Positions 42,607 through 51,099 of a stretch of DNA of 64,000 nt are shown here, in pieces. The stretch's first letter is position 1, and the number at the start of each line of letters is the position of its first letter. The notes under the pieces were generated by a model that was given only the letters and a program-made list of their open reading frames with translations, did no database searches and had not been told where the DNA came from. Position numbers and translations under genes: made by a program. This DNA is from Halomonas nitroreducens (GTDB lineage Bacteria > Pseudomonadota > Gammaproteobacteria > Pseudomonadales > Halomonadaceae): assembly GCF_003966155.1 (NCBI RefSeq), contig NZ_RXNS01000001.1:1-64000 (forward strand). The letters are read 5' to 3'.

Positions 42607-43611
42607 TCAGTGACGGACGGCCGGCACCCCGCTCCCTGCGTGGCGGCCGATGGCCTGGGAGGGTCGCTCGCCGAAGCGCTTCTGGTAGTCCTTGGAGAAG
42701 CGGCCGAGCTGCAGGAAGCCGCAGTCCATGGCGATGCTGGAGACGCTCTCCCGTGGGCCGGCGTGCTCGAGGCGGCGCTTCACCCACTCGAAGCGCAGGT
42801 TGCGGAAGTGGGCGATGGGGGCAGCGCCGAAGTGGGCATGGAAGTCCTGGTAGAGGCGCTCCCGGGAGACGCCGGAGAACTTCTCGAGATCCTCCAGCGA
42901 GAGCGGCTGGTCGAGGGATTCGCGCATCATGGCCTCGAGCTGGACGAGGTAGCCCGGGCGCTGCTCGTGCCGGCCGAGCAGCTCCCCCGAATAGTTGTGG
43001 GGCTGGGCGTAGAGCAGGCTGGTGATCAAGCCGCTCTCGAAGTTGCCCCACACCTCGGGCAGGTCGCACATCGAGCCTTCCGCGCCGAGCATCTCCTGCA
43101 GGTGGGCGACGGTCTTCCACCAGTCGCCGAGAGCGCCGTCCACCGGCATCCGCGGGTCGAAGATCACCGGCGCCGTCAGCCGGCGCCCAAGCAGCTGCGC
43201 CAGCCGGTGTTCCACTGCCTCTCGGGACAGCCTCACCAGCTGCTTGCGGCAGTCCTCCGCCATGGTCAGCCGCAGCGGCTGGTGGGGAGAGATAATCGCA
43301 CCCGTGGCGGCATCGGAGGCGAAGTCCTCCTGCTGGTGCTCGATGTGCTGAATGCCGGACAACGGCAGGCTGATACTGTAGCTGTGCGCCAGGTCCTTGA
43401 CCTGGATATTGACCGGGGTCGCGTACTCGAGGATGCCAATGGCCACGTTGCCGAGCGCCGTGCCCTCGTGGCGAAAGGCCAGATCCCGGGGGCGGGGCAC
43501 TTTCAATTCATGGGGGCCATTGATGCCACGCATCCAGCGCCAGGCGTCGTCGGGATCGTGGATCAGGGTGGCGATCCGCTGGCGGGGCGAAGCTTGGGGC
43601 GCGAGTGTCAT
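42607..43611 (-). CDS. antR: AraC/XylS-family activator of anthranilate degradation (AntR-like)
   Basis: A 334-aa AraC-type regulator. Residues ~60-200 are the effector-binding part (SYSISLPLSGIQHIEHQQ); residues ~225-325 hold the two helix-turn-helix motifs (SLEDLEKFSGVSRERLYQDF and FLQLGRFSKDYQKRFGERP). It is divergent from antABC, as AntR is in Pseudomonas; anthranilate is the expected inducer. GAGGAG precedes the ATG at 43611. The segment YAQPHNYSGELLG matches the one in the iif regulator, pointing to close kinship. The promoter region 43612-43964 contains several candidate binding repeats. Confidence 0.82.
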   Translation of the reverse strand: MTLAPQASPRQRIATLIHDPDDAWRWMRGINGPHELKVPRPRDLAFRHEGTALGNVAIGILEYATPVNIQVKDLAHSYSISLPLSGIQHIEHQQEDFASDAATGAIISPHQPLRLTMAEDCRKQLVRLSREAVEHRLAQLLGRRLTAPVIFDPRMPVDGALGDWWKTVAHLQEMLGAEGSMCDLPEVWGNFESGLITSLLYAQPHNYSGELLGRHEQRPGYLVQLEAMMRESLDQPLSLEDLEKFSGVSRERLYQDFHAHFGAAPIAHFRNLRFEWVKRRLEHAGPRESVSSIAMDCGFLQLGRFSKDYQKRFGERPSQAIGRHAGSGVPAVRH

Positions 43612-43964
43612 ACGGTCTCCTCGCCTCCGGGGCCGAGCCGCTGGTTACGGCTTCTTGTCGGGCTGGTCGGGACCCATCGTCAGAGGCTATTTTGTTCGCT
43701 AGTCAGTCTTGCTGTTCGCATAGCGAACTTTCTTGTGCGAATTATAGCACCTTTATGCCACATCGCCATTGGCCCAGGCCAAGGCTTGGGCGGCTTTTCG
43801 CCGGGGTTGCGACCAAAGTCTAGGCCGGAGGGGCCGCCGTATGCGGGGCTTCGCCGATCGCGCCGAAAAAGTGCATAGCCTTGGCCGAAGAAGCGAATAG
43901 TGGCATCGCGGAGCCACGCCTAAGTTGGGTCACACCACGACAAGCAACAAGACGGTGATGACCG
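43612..43964. promoter_or_regulatory. Divergent antR-antA control region
   Basis: These 353 bp hold no gene. Near antR, GTTCGC at 43694-43699 and 43714-43719 are direct repeats 20 bp apart, and the second forms a palindrome with GCGAAC (43723-43728). Near antA, TGCATAGCCTTGG (43872-43884) and CGAAGAAGCGAATAG (43886-43900) resemble XylS/BenR half-sites; TAAGTT at 43921 could be the -10. ACAAGCAACAAGA (43940-43952) in the antA leader is a poorer version of the CAA tracts. A true ribosome site for antA is weak. Confidence 0.55.
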
Positions 43965-45350
43965 ATGACCGCACAACGCTCTATCCCCGAGTGGCAGCAA
44001 TTCGTCGAGAACTGTCTCGATTTCCGTCCCGATGACGGCGTCTACCAGATGGCCCGGGAGATGTTCACCGACGAGGCCCTGTTCGATCTGGAGATGGAAC
44101 TGATCTTCGAGAAGCAGTGGATCTTCGCCTGCCACGAGAGTCAGATTCCCGAGAACAACGACTTCATCACCATGCAGGCCGGTCGCCAGCCGATGATCAT
44201 CGCTCGCGACGCCAAGGGGCAGCTGCGCGCCCTGGCCAATACCTGCCAGCACCGTGGCGCGACCCTGGTGCGCACCGAGTGCGGCAACCAGTCCACCTAT
44301 ACCTGCCCCTTCCACGCCTGGTGCTACAAGTCCGATGGCCGCCTGGTCAAGGTCAAGGCGCCGAGCGAGTATCCGGCGGACTTCGACAAGGCGAGCCGCG
44401 GTCTCAAGCAGGCCCGCATCGAGAGCTATCGGGGCTTCGTCTTCATCAGCCTCGACGCCGAGGGCACCGAGAGCCTCGAGGACTTCCTCGGCGATACCCG
44501 GCTGTTCTTCGACATGATGGTCGAGCAGGCCGAGGACGGTGAGCTGGAGGTGCTGCCGGGCAAGTCCACCTACACCTTCAACGGCAACTGGAAGCTGCAG
44601 AACGAGAACGGCCTGGACGGCTATCACGTCAGCACCGTGCACTACAACTACGTCTCCACCGTACAGCATCGCCGCGAGCTCGAGGCGCAGAAGCACGGCG
44701 GCGGGGACACCCTCGACTACAGCAAGCTGGGCGCCGGCGACAAGGACACCGACGACGGCTGGTTCTCCTTCGCCAACGGCCACAGCCTGCTGTTCAGCGA
44801 CATGCCCAACCCCCAGGTGCGTCCCGGCTACGCCACCGTGATGCCGCGCATGCTCGAGATCCATCCCCGGGAGCGCGCCGAGTGGACCATGCATCGCCTG
44901 CGCAACCTGAACATCTACCCGAGCCTGTTCTTCATGGACCAGATCAGCTCCCAGCTGCGCATCGTGCGTCCGGTGGCCTGGAACAAGACCGAGGTCATCA
45001 GCCTCTGCCTGGGCGTGAAGGGCGAGTCCGACACCGACCGCGAGAACCGCATCCGCCAGTTCGAGGACTTCTTCAACGTCTCCGGCATGGGCACCCCCGA
45101 CGACCTGGTGGAGTTCCGCGAGCAGCAGCGCGGCTTCCAGGCGCGTGCCTCCCGCTGGAGCGACATCTCCCGGGGGCACCAGGACTGGCAGTACGGCGAG
45201 ACCCACAACAGCCAGGTGCTCGGCATCCAGCCGGTGATCACCGGCACCGAGTTCACCCACGAGGGCCTCTACGTGAACCAGCACGGTACCTGGCAGCGGC
45301 TGCTGCTCGAGGGCCTCGAAAAGAAAGCACTCAAGCTCCAGGAGGTGTAA
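43965..45350 (+). CDS. antA: Anthranilate 1,2-dioxygenase large (alpha) subunit
   Basis: The catalytic subunit of the Rieske dioxygenase that converts anthranilate to catechol, releasing CO2 and ammonia. It is 461 aa. The Rieske cluster ligands are CQHRG (~94-98) and CPFHAWCYKSDGRLVK (~114). The mononuclear iron site is NENGLDGYHVSTVHYNY (~213-229) with the Asp and His ligands. The sequence pattern fits AntA better than BenA, and the antR-like regulator and the upstream indole genes agree. First gene of an operon antA-antB-antC-catB-catC-catA. Spacing to antB is 3 nt. Confidence 0.9.
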   Translation: MTAQRSIPEWQQFVENCLDFRPDDGVYQMAREMFTDEALFDLEMELIFEKQWIFACHESQIPENNDFITMQAGRQPMIIARDAKGQLRALANTCQHRGATLVRTECGNQSTYTCPFHAWCYKSDGRLVKVKAPSEYPADFDKASRGLKQARIESYRGFVFISLDAEGTESLEDFLGDTRLFFDMMVEQAEDGELEVLPGKSTYTFNGNWKLQNENGLDGYHVSTVHYNYVSTVQHRRELEAQKHGGGDTLDYSKLGAGDKDTDDGWFSFANGHSLLFSDMPNPQVRPGYATVMPRMLEIHPRERAEWTMHRLRNLNIYPSLFFMDQISSQLRIVRPVAWNKTEVISLCLGVKGESDTDRENRIRQFEDFFNVSGMGTPDDLVEFREQQRGFQARASRWSDISRGHQDWQYGETHNSQVLGIQPVITGTEFTHEGLYVNQHGTWQRLLLEGLEKKALKLQEV

Positions 45351-45353
45351 GCC

Positions 45354-45839
45354 ATGACTCTTCAGCAATCCATCGAGCAGTTCATGTACCGCCTGGCCGA
45401 GCTCTGCGATGACCGTGACTGGGACGGCTACCTCGACCAGTTCGCCCCGGAGTGCGAGTTCCATATTCCCCAGTGGAAGAACGAGGACGAGCTCACCTCG
45501 GATCCCAAGCGCGAGATGTCGCTGATGTACTACGCCGACCGTACCGGCATCGAGGACCGCATCTTCCGCCTGCGCACCGGCAAGTCCGCGGCCTCCACGC
45601 CGCTGCCGCGGACCCTGCACCTGATCGACAACGTGCGTTGCGAGGAACAGGACGATGGCATCGTCCAGGTGCGGGTCAACTGGGTGACCCACTTCTATCG
45701 CTTCGGCGAGAGCGGCCACTTCTTCGGCACCGCCGACTACACCCTGCGTGGCGAGGGCGACGGCTGGAAGATCCTGCGCAAGCACACCGTGCTGCTCAAC
45801 GACAAGATCGATTCCGTGCTGGATTTCTACCACGTCTGA
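45354..45839 (+). CDS. antB: Anthranilate 1,2-dioxygenase small (beta) subunit
   Basis: The structural beta subunit of the dioxygenase hexamer; it has no metal. It is 161 aa with the NTF2-like cone fold typical of Rieske beta subunits: RLAELCDDRDWDGYLDQFAP at 13-32 and the C-terminal block GDGWKILRKHTVLLNDKID. AGGAGGTGTAAGCC lies before the ATG, in the antA stop region. It is clearly coupled to antA. The beta subunit in this family helps shape the substrate range, but nothing here shows specificity directly. Confidence 0.9.
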   Translation: MTLQQSIEQFMYRLAELCDDRDWDGYLDQFAPECEFHIPQWKNEDELTSDPKREMSLMYYADRTGIEDRIFRLRTGKSAASTPLPRTLHLIDNVRCEEQDDGIVQVRVNWVTHFYRFGESGHFFGTADYTLRGEGDGWKILRKHTVLLNDKIDSVLDFYHV

Positions 45840-45859
45840 GTTTCGCTGGAGGGCGAGTC

Positions 45860-46876
45860 ATGCATAACACAGCCGCCATCGTCTTTCGGGACGGCACCAC
45901 GCGCTTCGTCAAGGTCGACAAGAACGAGCTGCTGATGGACGCCGCCCAGCGTCACGGGGTCAACCTGCCGGTGGACTGCCGGGAGGGGGTCTGCGGGACC
46001 TGCCGCTGCCTGCGCGAGGCCGGCGAGGTCGACGTCGAGTACATCGACGAGGAAGCGCTGACCGAGGAGGAGGTCGAGCAGGGCCACGTGCTGGCCTGCC
46101 AGACCCGCCTGCGGTCCAGTCACGGCTCCTTCTACTTCGACGTGGACTCCGGCGTGTGCAGCGTGGCCACCGAGGTGCACGACGCCACCGTGAGCGACGT
46201 GAAACAGGTGTCCGATGCGGCCGCCATCCTCGAGATCACCCTCGACGCCCCCGCCCAGGCGTTGCAGTACCTGCCCGGGCAGTACGCGCGCCTCGAGGTG
46301 CCGGGTACCGACGAATGGCGGGCCTACTCCTTCGCCACCGCCTCGGTGAAGGACGGCAAGCTGCGTTTCCTGATCCGCCTGCTGCCCAGCGGGGTGATGA
46401 GCGACTACCTGCGCGAGCGTGCCAAGCCGGGCGACGCCATCTCCCTGGAGGCCCCGCTGGGCGCCTTCTACCTGCGCGAGATACAGACCCCCCTGCTGAT
46501 GGTGGCCGGCGGCACCGGGCTCTCGGCCTTCCTCGGCATGCTCGAGCAACTCGAGGAAGCGGGCGAGTGCAGCCAGCCGATCCGGCTGTGTTACGGGGTG
46601 ACCCAGGAGGCCGATCTCAGCGAGCTCGATCGCCTGGACCGCTTCACCGAGACCCTGCCCGACTTCGCCTTTGAAACCATCGTGATGACCCCCTCCGAGG
46701 GCTGGCAGGGCAGGCAGGGCGTGGTCTGCGATCTCTTCGATCTCGATTTCCTGGCCCGGCCCTTCGACGCCTACCTGTGCGGGCCACCGCCGATGATCGA
46801 GGCCTCGAGGCAGTGGCTCGAGGAGCGCGAGGTCGGCGAGCACCGACTGTTCTTCGAGAAGTTCGTCTCGAGCTGA
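45860..46876 (+). CDS. antC: Anthranilate 1,2-dioxygenase reductase (electron transfer) component
   Basis: Transfers electrons from NADH to AntAB. It is 338 aa. A plant-type [2Fe-2S] ferredoxin domain is N-terminal (CREGVCGTCRCLREAG ~41-56, fourth Cys in LACQTRL ~85), then an FAD domain (RAYSFATAS ~150) and an NAD domain (MVAGGTGLSAFLGML ~213 and CGPPPMIEA ~308). The start at 45860 has GGAGGG upstream. It ends 91 nt before catB, and this gap holds no clear terminator, so the cat genes may be cotranscribed. Confidence 0.9.
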   Translation: MHNTAAIVFRDGTTRFVKVDKNELLMDAAQRHGVNLPVDCREGVCGTCRCLREAGEVDVEYIDEEALTEEEVEQGHVLACQTRLRSSHGSFYFDVDSGVCSVATEVHDATVSDVKQVSDAAAILEITLDAPAQALQYLPGQYARLEVPGTDEWRAYSFATASVKDGKLRFLIRLLPSGVMSDYLRERAKPGDAISLEAPLGAFYLREIQTPLLMVAGGTGLSAFLGMLEQLEEAGECSQPIRLCYGVTQEADLSELDRLDRFTETLPDFAFETIVMTPSEGWQGRQGVVCDLFDLDFLARPFDAYLCGPPPMIEASRQWLEEREVGEHRLFFEKFVSS

Positions 46877-46967
46877 CCGCCACCGGCCGGAGGGTGCCCC
46901 GTCCGGCCCCAGCGACTTTCATTGCCTGCGTGAGCGGCGCCCCGAGGCGAGCCGCCTGGAGACTCCG

Positions 46968-48092
46968 ATGTCCGACATCCTGATCCAAGAGGTCGAGACC
47001 CTGCTGGTCGACCTGCCAACCATCCGACCGCACCGGCTGTCGATGACCACCATGGCCTGCCAGACCCTGGTCATCATCCGCCTGCGGCTGTCCGACGGCA
47101 CCGAGGGCCTGGGCGAGGCCACCACCATCGGTGGCCTGGCCTACGGCCCGGAGAGCCCCGAGGGCATCAAGCAGACCATCGATACCTACCTGGCACCACT
47201 GCTGATCGGCCAGGCGCCCGACAACCTCAACGCCCTGCGCGCACGCCTGGACCGCCATGCGCGCGGCAACAGCTTCGCCAAGTCCGGGCTCGAGACCGCG
47301 CTGCTCGACGCCGAGGGCAAGCGCCGCGGCCTGTCGGTGGCGGAGCTGCTGGGCGGCGCCTGCAGCACCCATCTACCGGTGCTCTGGACCCTGGCCTCCG
47401 GCGATACCCGCAAGGACATCGACGAGGCCTTCCAGCGCCTGGAGGAGCGTCGTCACTGCGACTTCAAGCTGAAGATCGGCGCCCGCCCGGTGGACGAGGA
47501 CGTCCGCCACGTAGGCGCCATCAAGGCGGCGCTGGGCGACCGGGCCAGCGTGCGGGTCGACGTCAACCAGGCCTGGGACGAGGCCACCGCGGCCCGCGGC
47601 ATCGACGCCCTGGAGGCCGCCGGCATCGACCTCATCGAGCAACCGATCCCGGCCCGGGAGTTCGCCGGCCTGACCCGACTGGCACAACGCTTCGTGGTGC
47701 CGATGCTGGCCGACGAGGCGGTCCACGACGCCCGCGACGGCTTCACCCTGGCGGCGGGGGGCTTCGGTGACGCCTTCGCCTTGAAGATCGCCAAGGCCGG
47801 CGGGCCGCGCAGCGTGCTGGAGCTGGCTCACGTGGCCTGGGCCGCCGGCGTCGGCCTCTACGGCGGCACCATGCTCGAGGGCACCATCGGTACCGCCGCC
47901 TCGTTGCATGCCTGGGCGACGCTCGGCGAGCTGACCTGGGGCACCGAGATGTTCGGCCCCTTGCTGCTCAAGGACGACATCGTCGCCCAGCCGCTGCACT
48001 ACCACGAGTACGGCGTCGAGCTGCCGTCCGGCCCCGGGCTCGGCATCTGCCTCGACGAGGACAAGCTCGACCACTACCGGCGCCGCGACTGA
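46968..48092 (+). CDS. catB: Muconate cycloisomerase
   Basis: Converts cis,cis-muconate to muconolactone, the second step of ortho catechol cleavage. It is an enolase-superfamily protein, 374 aa. The KxK general acid/base segment is FKLKIG (~168), the metal ligands are in RVDVNQAW (~194), LIEQP (~222) and LADEAV (~247), and EMFGPLLLKDD near 330 closes the barrel. It is placed right after antC and before catC, with GGAG 6 nt before the ATG. No catR is seen nearby, unlike the usual Pseudomonas layout, so the AntR-like protein may control all of ant-cat. Confidence 0.92.
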   Translation: MSDILIQEVETLLVDLPTIRPHRLSMTTMACQTLVIIRLRLSDGTEGLGEATTIGGLAYGPESPEGIKQTIDTYLAPLLIGQAPDNLNALRARLDRHARGNSFAKSGLETALLDAEGKRRGLSVAELLGGACSTHLPVLWTLASGDTRKDIDEAFQRLEERRHCDFKLKIGARPVDEDVRHVGAIKAALGDRASVRVDVNQAWDEATAARGIDALEAAGIDLIEQPIPAREFAGLTRLAQRFVVPMLADEAVHDARDGFTLAAGGFGDAFALKIAKAGGPRSVLELAHVAWAAGVGLYGGTMLEGTIGTAASLHAWATLGELTWGTEMFGPLLLKDDIVAQPLHYHEYGVELPSGPGLGICLDEDKLDHYRRRD

Positions 48093-48118
48093 GCGGCCGA
48101 CAACCCAAGGAGATCCCC

Positions 48119-48409
48119 ATGCTCTTCCAGGTGGAAATGACCGTGAAGCTGCCGCCAGCGATGCCGGTGGAGCAGGCCGCCGAGATCAAGGCGCGCGAGA
48201 AGGCCTACGCCCAGGAGCTGCAGCGTGCCGGCAAGTGGCGGCACCTGTGGCGGGTGGCCGGCAGCTACGCCAACGTCAGCATCTTCGACGTCGAGGACAA
48301 CGCCGAACTGCAGGAACTGGTCAGCAACCTGCCGCTGTTCCCCTACATGGAGATCCGCGTCAAGCCGCTGTGCCGCCATCCCTCGTCGATCCGCGAGGAC
48401 GACAGCTGA
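48119..48409 (+). CDS. catC: Muconolactone delta-isomerase
   Basis: Isomerises muconolactone to 3-oxoadipate enol-lactone. It is 96 aa, the usual size for this small decameric enzyme. MLFQVEMTVKLP at the start and RHLWRVAGSYANVSIFDV at ~40-57 are typical of the family, and the C-terminal FPYMEIRVKPLCRHPSS matches too. AAGGAG precedes the ATG, 26 nt after catB. The order catB-catC-catA is the common operon arrangement. Confidence 0.93.
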   Translation: MLFQVEMTVKLPPAMPVEQAAEIKAREKAYAQELQRAGKWRHLWRVAGSYANVSIFDVEDNAELQELVSNLPLFPYMEIRVKPLCRHPSSIREDDS

Positions 48410-48460
48410 ACCCCGGCCCCGCCGGTCGCCAACGACATGACAATAACCGAGGAAACGACC

Positions 48461-49435
48461 ATGACCGTGAAGATCTTCGATACCCCCGAAGTCCAGGACT
48501 TCCTGCAGGCCGTCAGCGGCTTCGACCAGGACGGCGGCAGCGAGCGCGCCAAGCAGATCCTGCACCGCCTGGTCGGTGACCTGTTCAAGCTGATCGACGA
48601 CTTCGACGTCACCCCCGAGGAGTTCTGGTCCGCCGTCAGCGTGCTGAATGCCCTGGGGCAGGGCACCCAGTTCGGCCTGTTGGCCCCGGGCCTGGGCTTC
48701 GATCACTACCTGGACATGCGCATGGATGCGGCCGACGCCGAGGCCGGTCGCACCGGCGGCACCCCGCGCACCATCGAGGGGCCGCTGTACGTGGCCGGGG
48801 CGCCGGAGATCCAGGGCTCCGGGCGCATGGACGACGGCACAGACACCGACGGCGAGGCGATGTGGCTGACCGGCCAGGTGCGCGACACCGACGGCAATCC
48901 GATCGCCGGCGCCAAGGTCGAGGTGTGGCACGCCGACTCCAAGGGCGGCTACTCCTTCTTCGACCCGTCGCAGTCCGAGTACAACCTGCGCCGCTCGATC
49001 ATCACCGACGCCGACGGCCGCTACGCGGTTCGCAGCATCATTCCCTCCGGCTATGGCTGCCCGCCGGACAGCCCGACCCAGCAGGTGCTCGACCTGCTCG
49101 GCCGTCACGGCCAGCGTCCGGCGCACATCCACTACTTCATCTCGGCGCCGGGTCATCAGCACCTGACCACCCAGATCAACCTGGCCGGCGATCCCTACAC
49201 CTTCGATGACTTCGCCTTCGCCACCCGCGACGAGCTGGTGGTGGCAGGTCAGCGGATCGAGGACGCCGCGGCGATCGAGGCCAGCGGCTTCGAGGGCCCC
49301 TTCACCCAGGTGGTGTTCGACGTCGAGCTGTCGGCGACCGATACCCCCGAGCTTCAGGTCCGCCACAAGCGCCCGCGCGCCAAGGAAGACGAGCGGGATC
49401 GGGCCAGCCAGCTGGCGGGCACGGCCACGGTGTAA
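48461..49435 (+). CDS. catA: Catechol 1,2-dioxygenase (intradiol)
   Basis: Cleaves catechol between the hydroxyls to cis,cis-muconate using Fe(III). It is 324 aa, slightly longer than usual. The non-haem iron ligands are visible: Tyr in GPLYVAG (~110), Tyr in IPSGYGCP (~197), and the two His of AHIHYF (~220 and 222). The N-terminal helical linker domain (~1-100) is present, and a charged C-terminal tail (RHKRPRAKEDERDRASQLAG) is extra. GAGGAAA lies before the ATG at 48461; a start at 48437 has no ribosome site. A weak hairpin (49454-49471) follows. Confidence 0.93.
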   Translation: MTVKIFDTPEVQDFLQAVSGFDQDGGSERAKQILHRLVGDLFKLIDDFDVTPEEFWSAVSVLNALGQGTQFGLLAPGLGFDHYLDMRMDAADAEAGRTGGTPRTIEGPLYVAGAPEIQGSGRMDDGTDTDGEAMWLTGQVRDTDGNPIAGAKVEVWHADSKGGYSFFDPSQSEYNLRRSIITDADGRYAVRSIIPSGYGCPPDSPTQQVLDLLGRHGQRPAHIHYFISAPGHQHLTTQINLAGDPYTFDDFAFATRDELVVAGQRIEDAAAIEASGFEGPFTQVVFDVELSATDTPELQVRHKRPRAKEDERDRASQLAGTATV

Positions 49436-49453
49436 CACTCCCCGCGTTGATAG

Positions 49454-49471
49454 CCGGCCCGCCGGGGCCGG
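49454..49471 (+). terminator. GC-rich hairpin between catA and the second TRAP cluster
   Basis: CCGGCCC (49454-49460) pairs with GGGCCGG (49465-49471) across 4 nt. It is short and has no T-tract, so it may only partly attenuate, leaving the TRAP genes read at a lower level. Confidence 0.45.
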
Positions 49472-49508
49472 TTACATTAGACAGGATTACAAAAACAGAG
49501 GCACTCTG

Positions 49509-50492
49509 ATGAACACGCTCAAGACCCTGATGACAGCCGCCGTAGCGGCGTCGCTTTCCGTCACCGCGTTCACCGCCCAGGCCCGCGACTTCCGCCTCGG
49601 CCTGATCACCCCCCAGTCGCATATCTGGACCCAGGAGGCCGAGGGCTTCGCCGAGACCCTCGAGGAGCGCTCCGGCGGGGAGCACAGTGTCAGCATCTTT
49701 CCCGCCCAGCAGCTCGGCACCGAGGCCCAGATGGTCCAGCAGCTCCAGGCGGGCTCCCTGGACATGGCCTTCCTGACCCTGGCCGAGATCTCCAACCGTA
49801 TCCCGGACTTCGGTGCCCTCTACGCGCCCTTCCTGGTCGAGGACATCGATCACGCGGCCGCCCTGCTGCGCTCGGACACCGCCGAGGGCCTGCTCGACAA
49901 GATGCCGGCCCAGGCCGGGCTGGTGGGCGTGGGATACGGCATGGCCGGCATGCGCCAGATCCTCAGCCGCGAGCCCATCGAGGGCCCCGATGACCTGAGC
50001 GGGCTCAAGGTGCGCATCACGCCCTTCGACCCGATCCGCGACTTCTACACCGCCGCCGATGCGGCCCCGACGCCGCTGCCGCTGCCCGCCGTCTACGATG
50101 CCCTGGCCAATGGCCAGGTCGATGCCATCGACATGGACTTCGATGCCATCCGGCTGCTCAAATTCTACGAGCAGGCCGAGCACCTGGTGATCTCCAACCA
50201 CATGATGTTCCCCATGGTGGCGGTGATCTCCGGGCGCGTCTGGGCGCAGCTCGATGGTGAGGGGCGCGAACTGATCCGTACCGCCATGGCCGAGCATGCC
50301 GATAACGTCATGGCCCGCTTCCAGGAGAACCACGCCGCCTGGGGCGAGGACCTGCGCAGCCAGGACATTGCGGTGAGCGAGGTCGGCCCGGCCTTCTTCG
50401 AGGACGCCATCGCCGAGTGGGAGGCCACCTGGTCACCCAAGGCGCCGTCCCTGGCCGTCCTGCGCGAGACGGCCGCCGAGCTGGTCGAGTGA
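49509..50492 (+). CDS. dctP: TRAP transporter substrate-binding protein (DctP type), cluster 2
   Basis: Periplasmic receptor of the second TRAP system, 327 aa. A signal peptide (1-24) ends in FTAQA, with the mature protein starting RDFRLGL. The carboxylate-binding Arg is expected in LSGLKVRITPFDP near 165. It is located directly downstream of catA and upstream of the hydrolase gene at 52385. Because the flanking genes all handle anthranilate or catechol, the ligand may be an aromatic acid such as anthranilate or an N-acyl derivative; this is inference from context. Confidence 0.85.
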   Translation: MNTLKTLMTAAVAASLSVTAFTAQARDFRLGLITPQSHIWTQEAEGFAETLEERSGGEHSVSIFPAQQLGTEAQMVQQLQAGSLDMAFLTLAEISNRIPDFGALYAPFLVEDIDHAAALLRSDTAEGLLDKMPAQAGLVGVGYGMAGMRQILSREPIEGPDDLSGLKVRITPFDPIRDFYTAADAAPTPLPLPAVYDALANGQVDAIDMDFDAIRLLKFYEQAEHLVISNHMMFPMVAVISGRVWAQLDGEGRELIRTAMAEHADNVMARFQENHAAWGEDLRSQDIAVSEVGPAFFEDAIAEWEATWSPKAPSLAVLRETAAELVE

Positions 50493-50550
50493 TTCCCGCC
50501 TGATCCTGTCACCGCCCCGGCCCAGGCGCCGGGGTTCCCCGGAGGCCGTC

Positions 50551-51099
50551 ATGCTCAAACGACTCTCGTCCGGCATCGCCCGCTGTGAGGGGGCCATCGC
50601 AGCGGGGCTGGCGGCGCTGATCAGCCTGCTGATCCTGCTCAACATCGCCACCCGCTCGCTGGGCCATGCCCTCTACTGGACCGACGAACTGGCCATCCAT
50701 GCCATGATCTGGATGACCTTCTTCACCACCTCGGCGGTGCTCAAGCGTCGCGAGGGCGTCGCCGTCACCCTGCTGGTCGATGCCCTGCCGGGCGGCGTCC
50801 GCCAGGGGCTGCACCTGTTCGTCGATGCCATGGTGCTGTTCTTCGCGCTCTTCCTGGCCGTGCTGTGCTGGCGCTGGTATGACCCGGCGACCCTCTGGGC
50901 CACCGGCTTTGATCTCCAGGCCTTTCAGGGGGAGACCTTCAACTTCATCTACTCCGAAACCTCGCGCACGCTGGGCATTCCCAAGTTCTGGGTCTGGCTG
51001 TGCCTGCCCATTTTCGCCGTCTCGCTGAGCCTGCATGCCGTGGTCAACCTGATCGACGGCCTGAAGGGCCTGGGGAGCGCGGAAAGGAGGCTCGCATGA
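50551..51099 (+). CDS. dctQ: TRAP transporter small permease (DctQ type), cluster 2
   Basis: Four-helix small subunit, 182 aa: hydrophobic segments at ~15-37, ~50-65, ~85-110 and ~148-168. The HALYWTDELAIHAMIWMTFF block near 45 matches the family motif. The stop overlaps the dctM start (ATGA, 51096-51099), so translation of the two permeases is coupled. CGGAGG upstream supports the start at 50551. Confidence 0.85.
   Translation: MLKRLSSGIARCEGAIAAGLAALISLLILLNIATRSLGHALYWTDELAIHAMIWMTFFTTSAVLKRREGVAVTLLVDALPGGVRQGLHLFVDAMVLFFALFLAVLCWRWYDPATLWATGFDLQAFQGETFNFIYSETSRTLGIPKFWVWLCLPIFAVSLSLHAVVNLIDGLKGLGSAERRLA

Noticed and set aside
43965..46876. Benzoate 1,2-dioxygenase (benABC) instead of anthranilate dioxygenase
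   Set aside because: The alpha-subunit sequence (CPFHAWCYKSDGRLVKVK and NENGLDGYHVSTVHYNY), the lack of benD and benK, and the neighbouring indole genes and antR-type regulator favour anthranilate. Benzoate use by a broad enzyme is not excluded.
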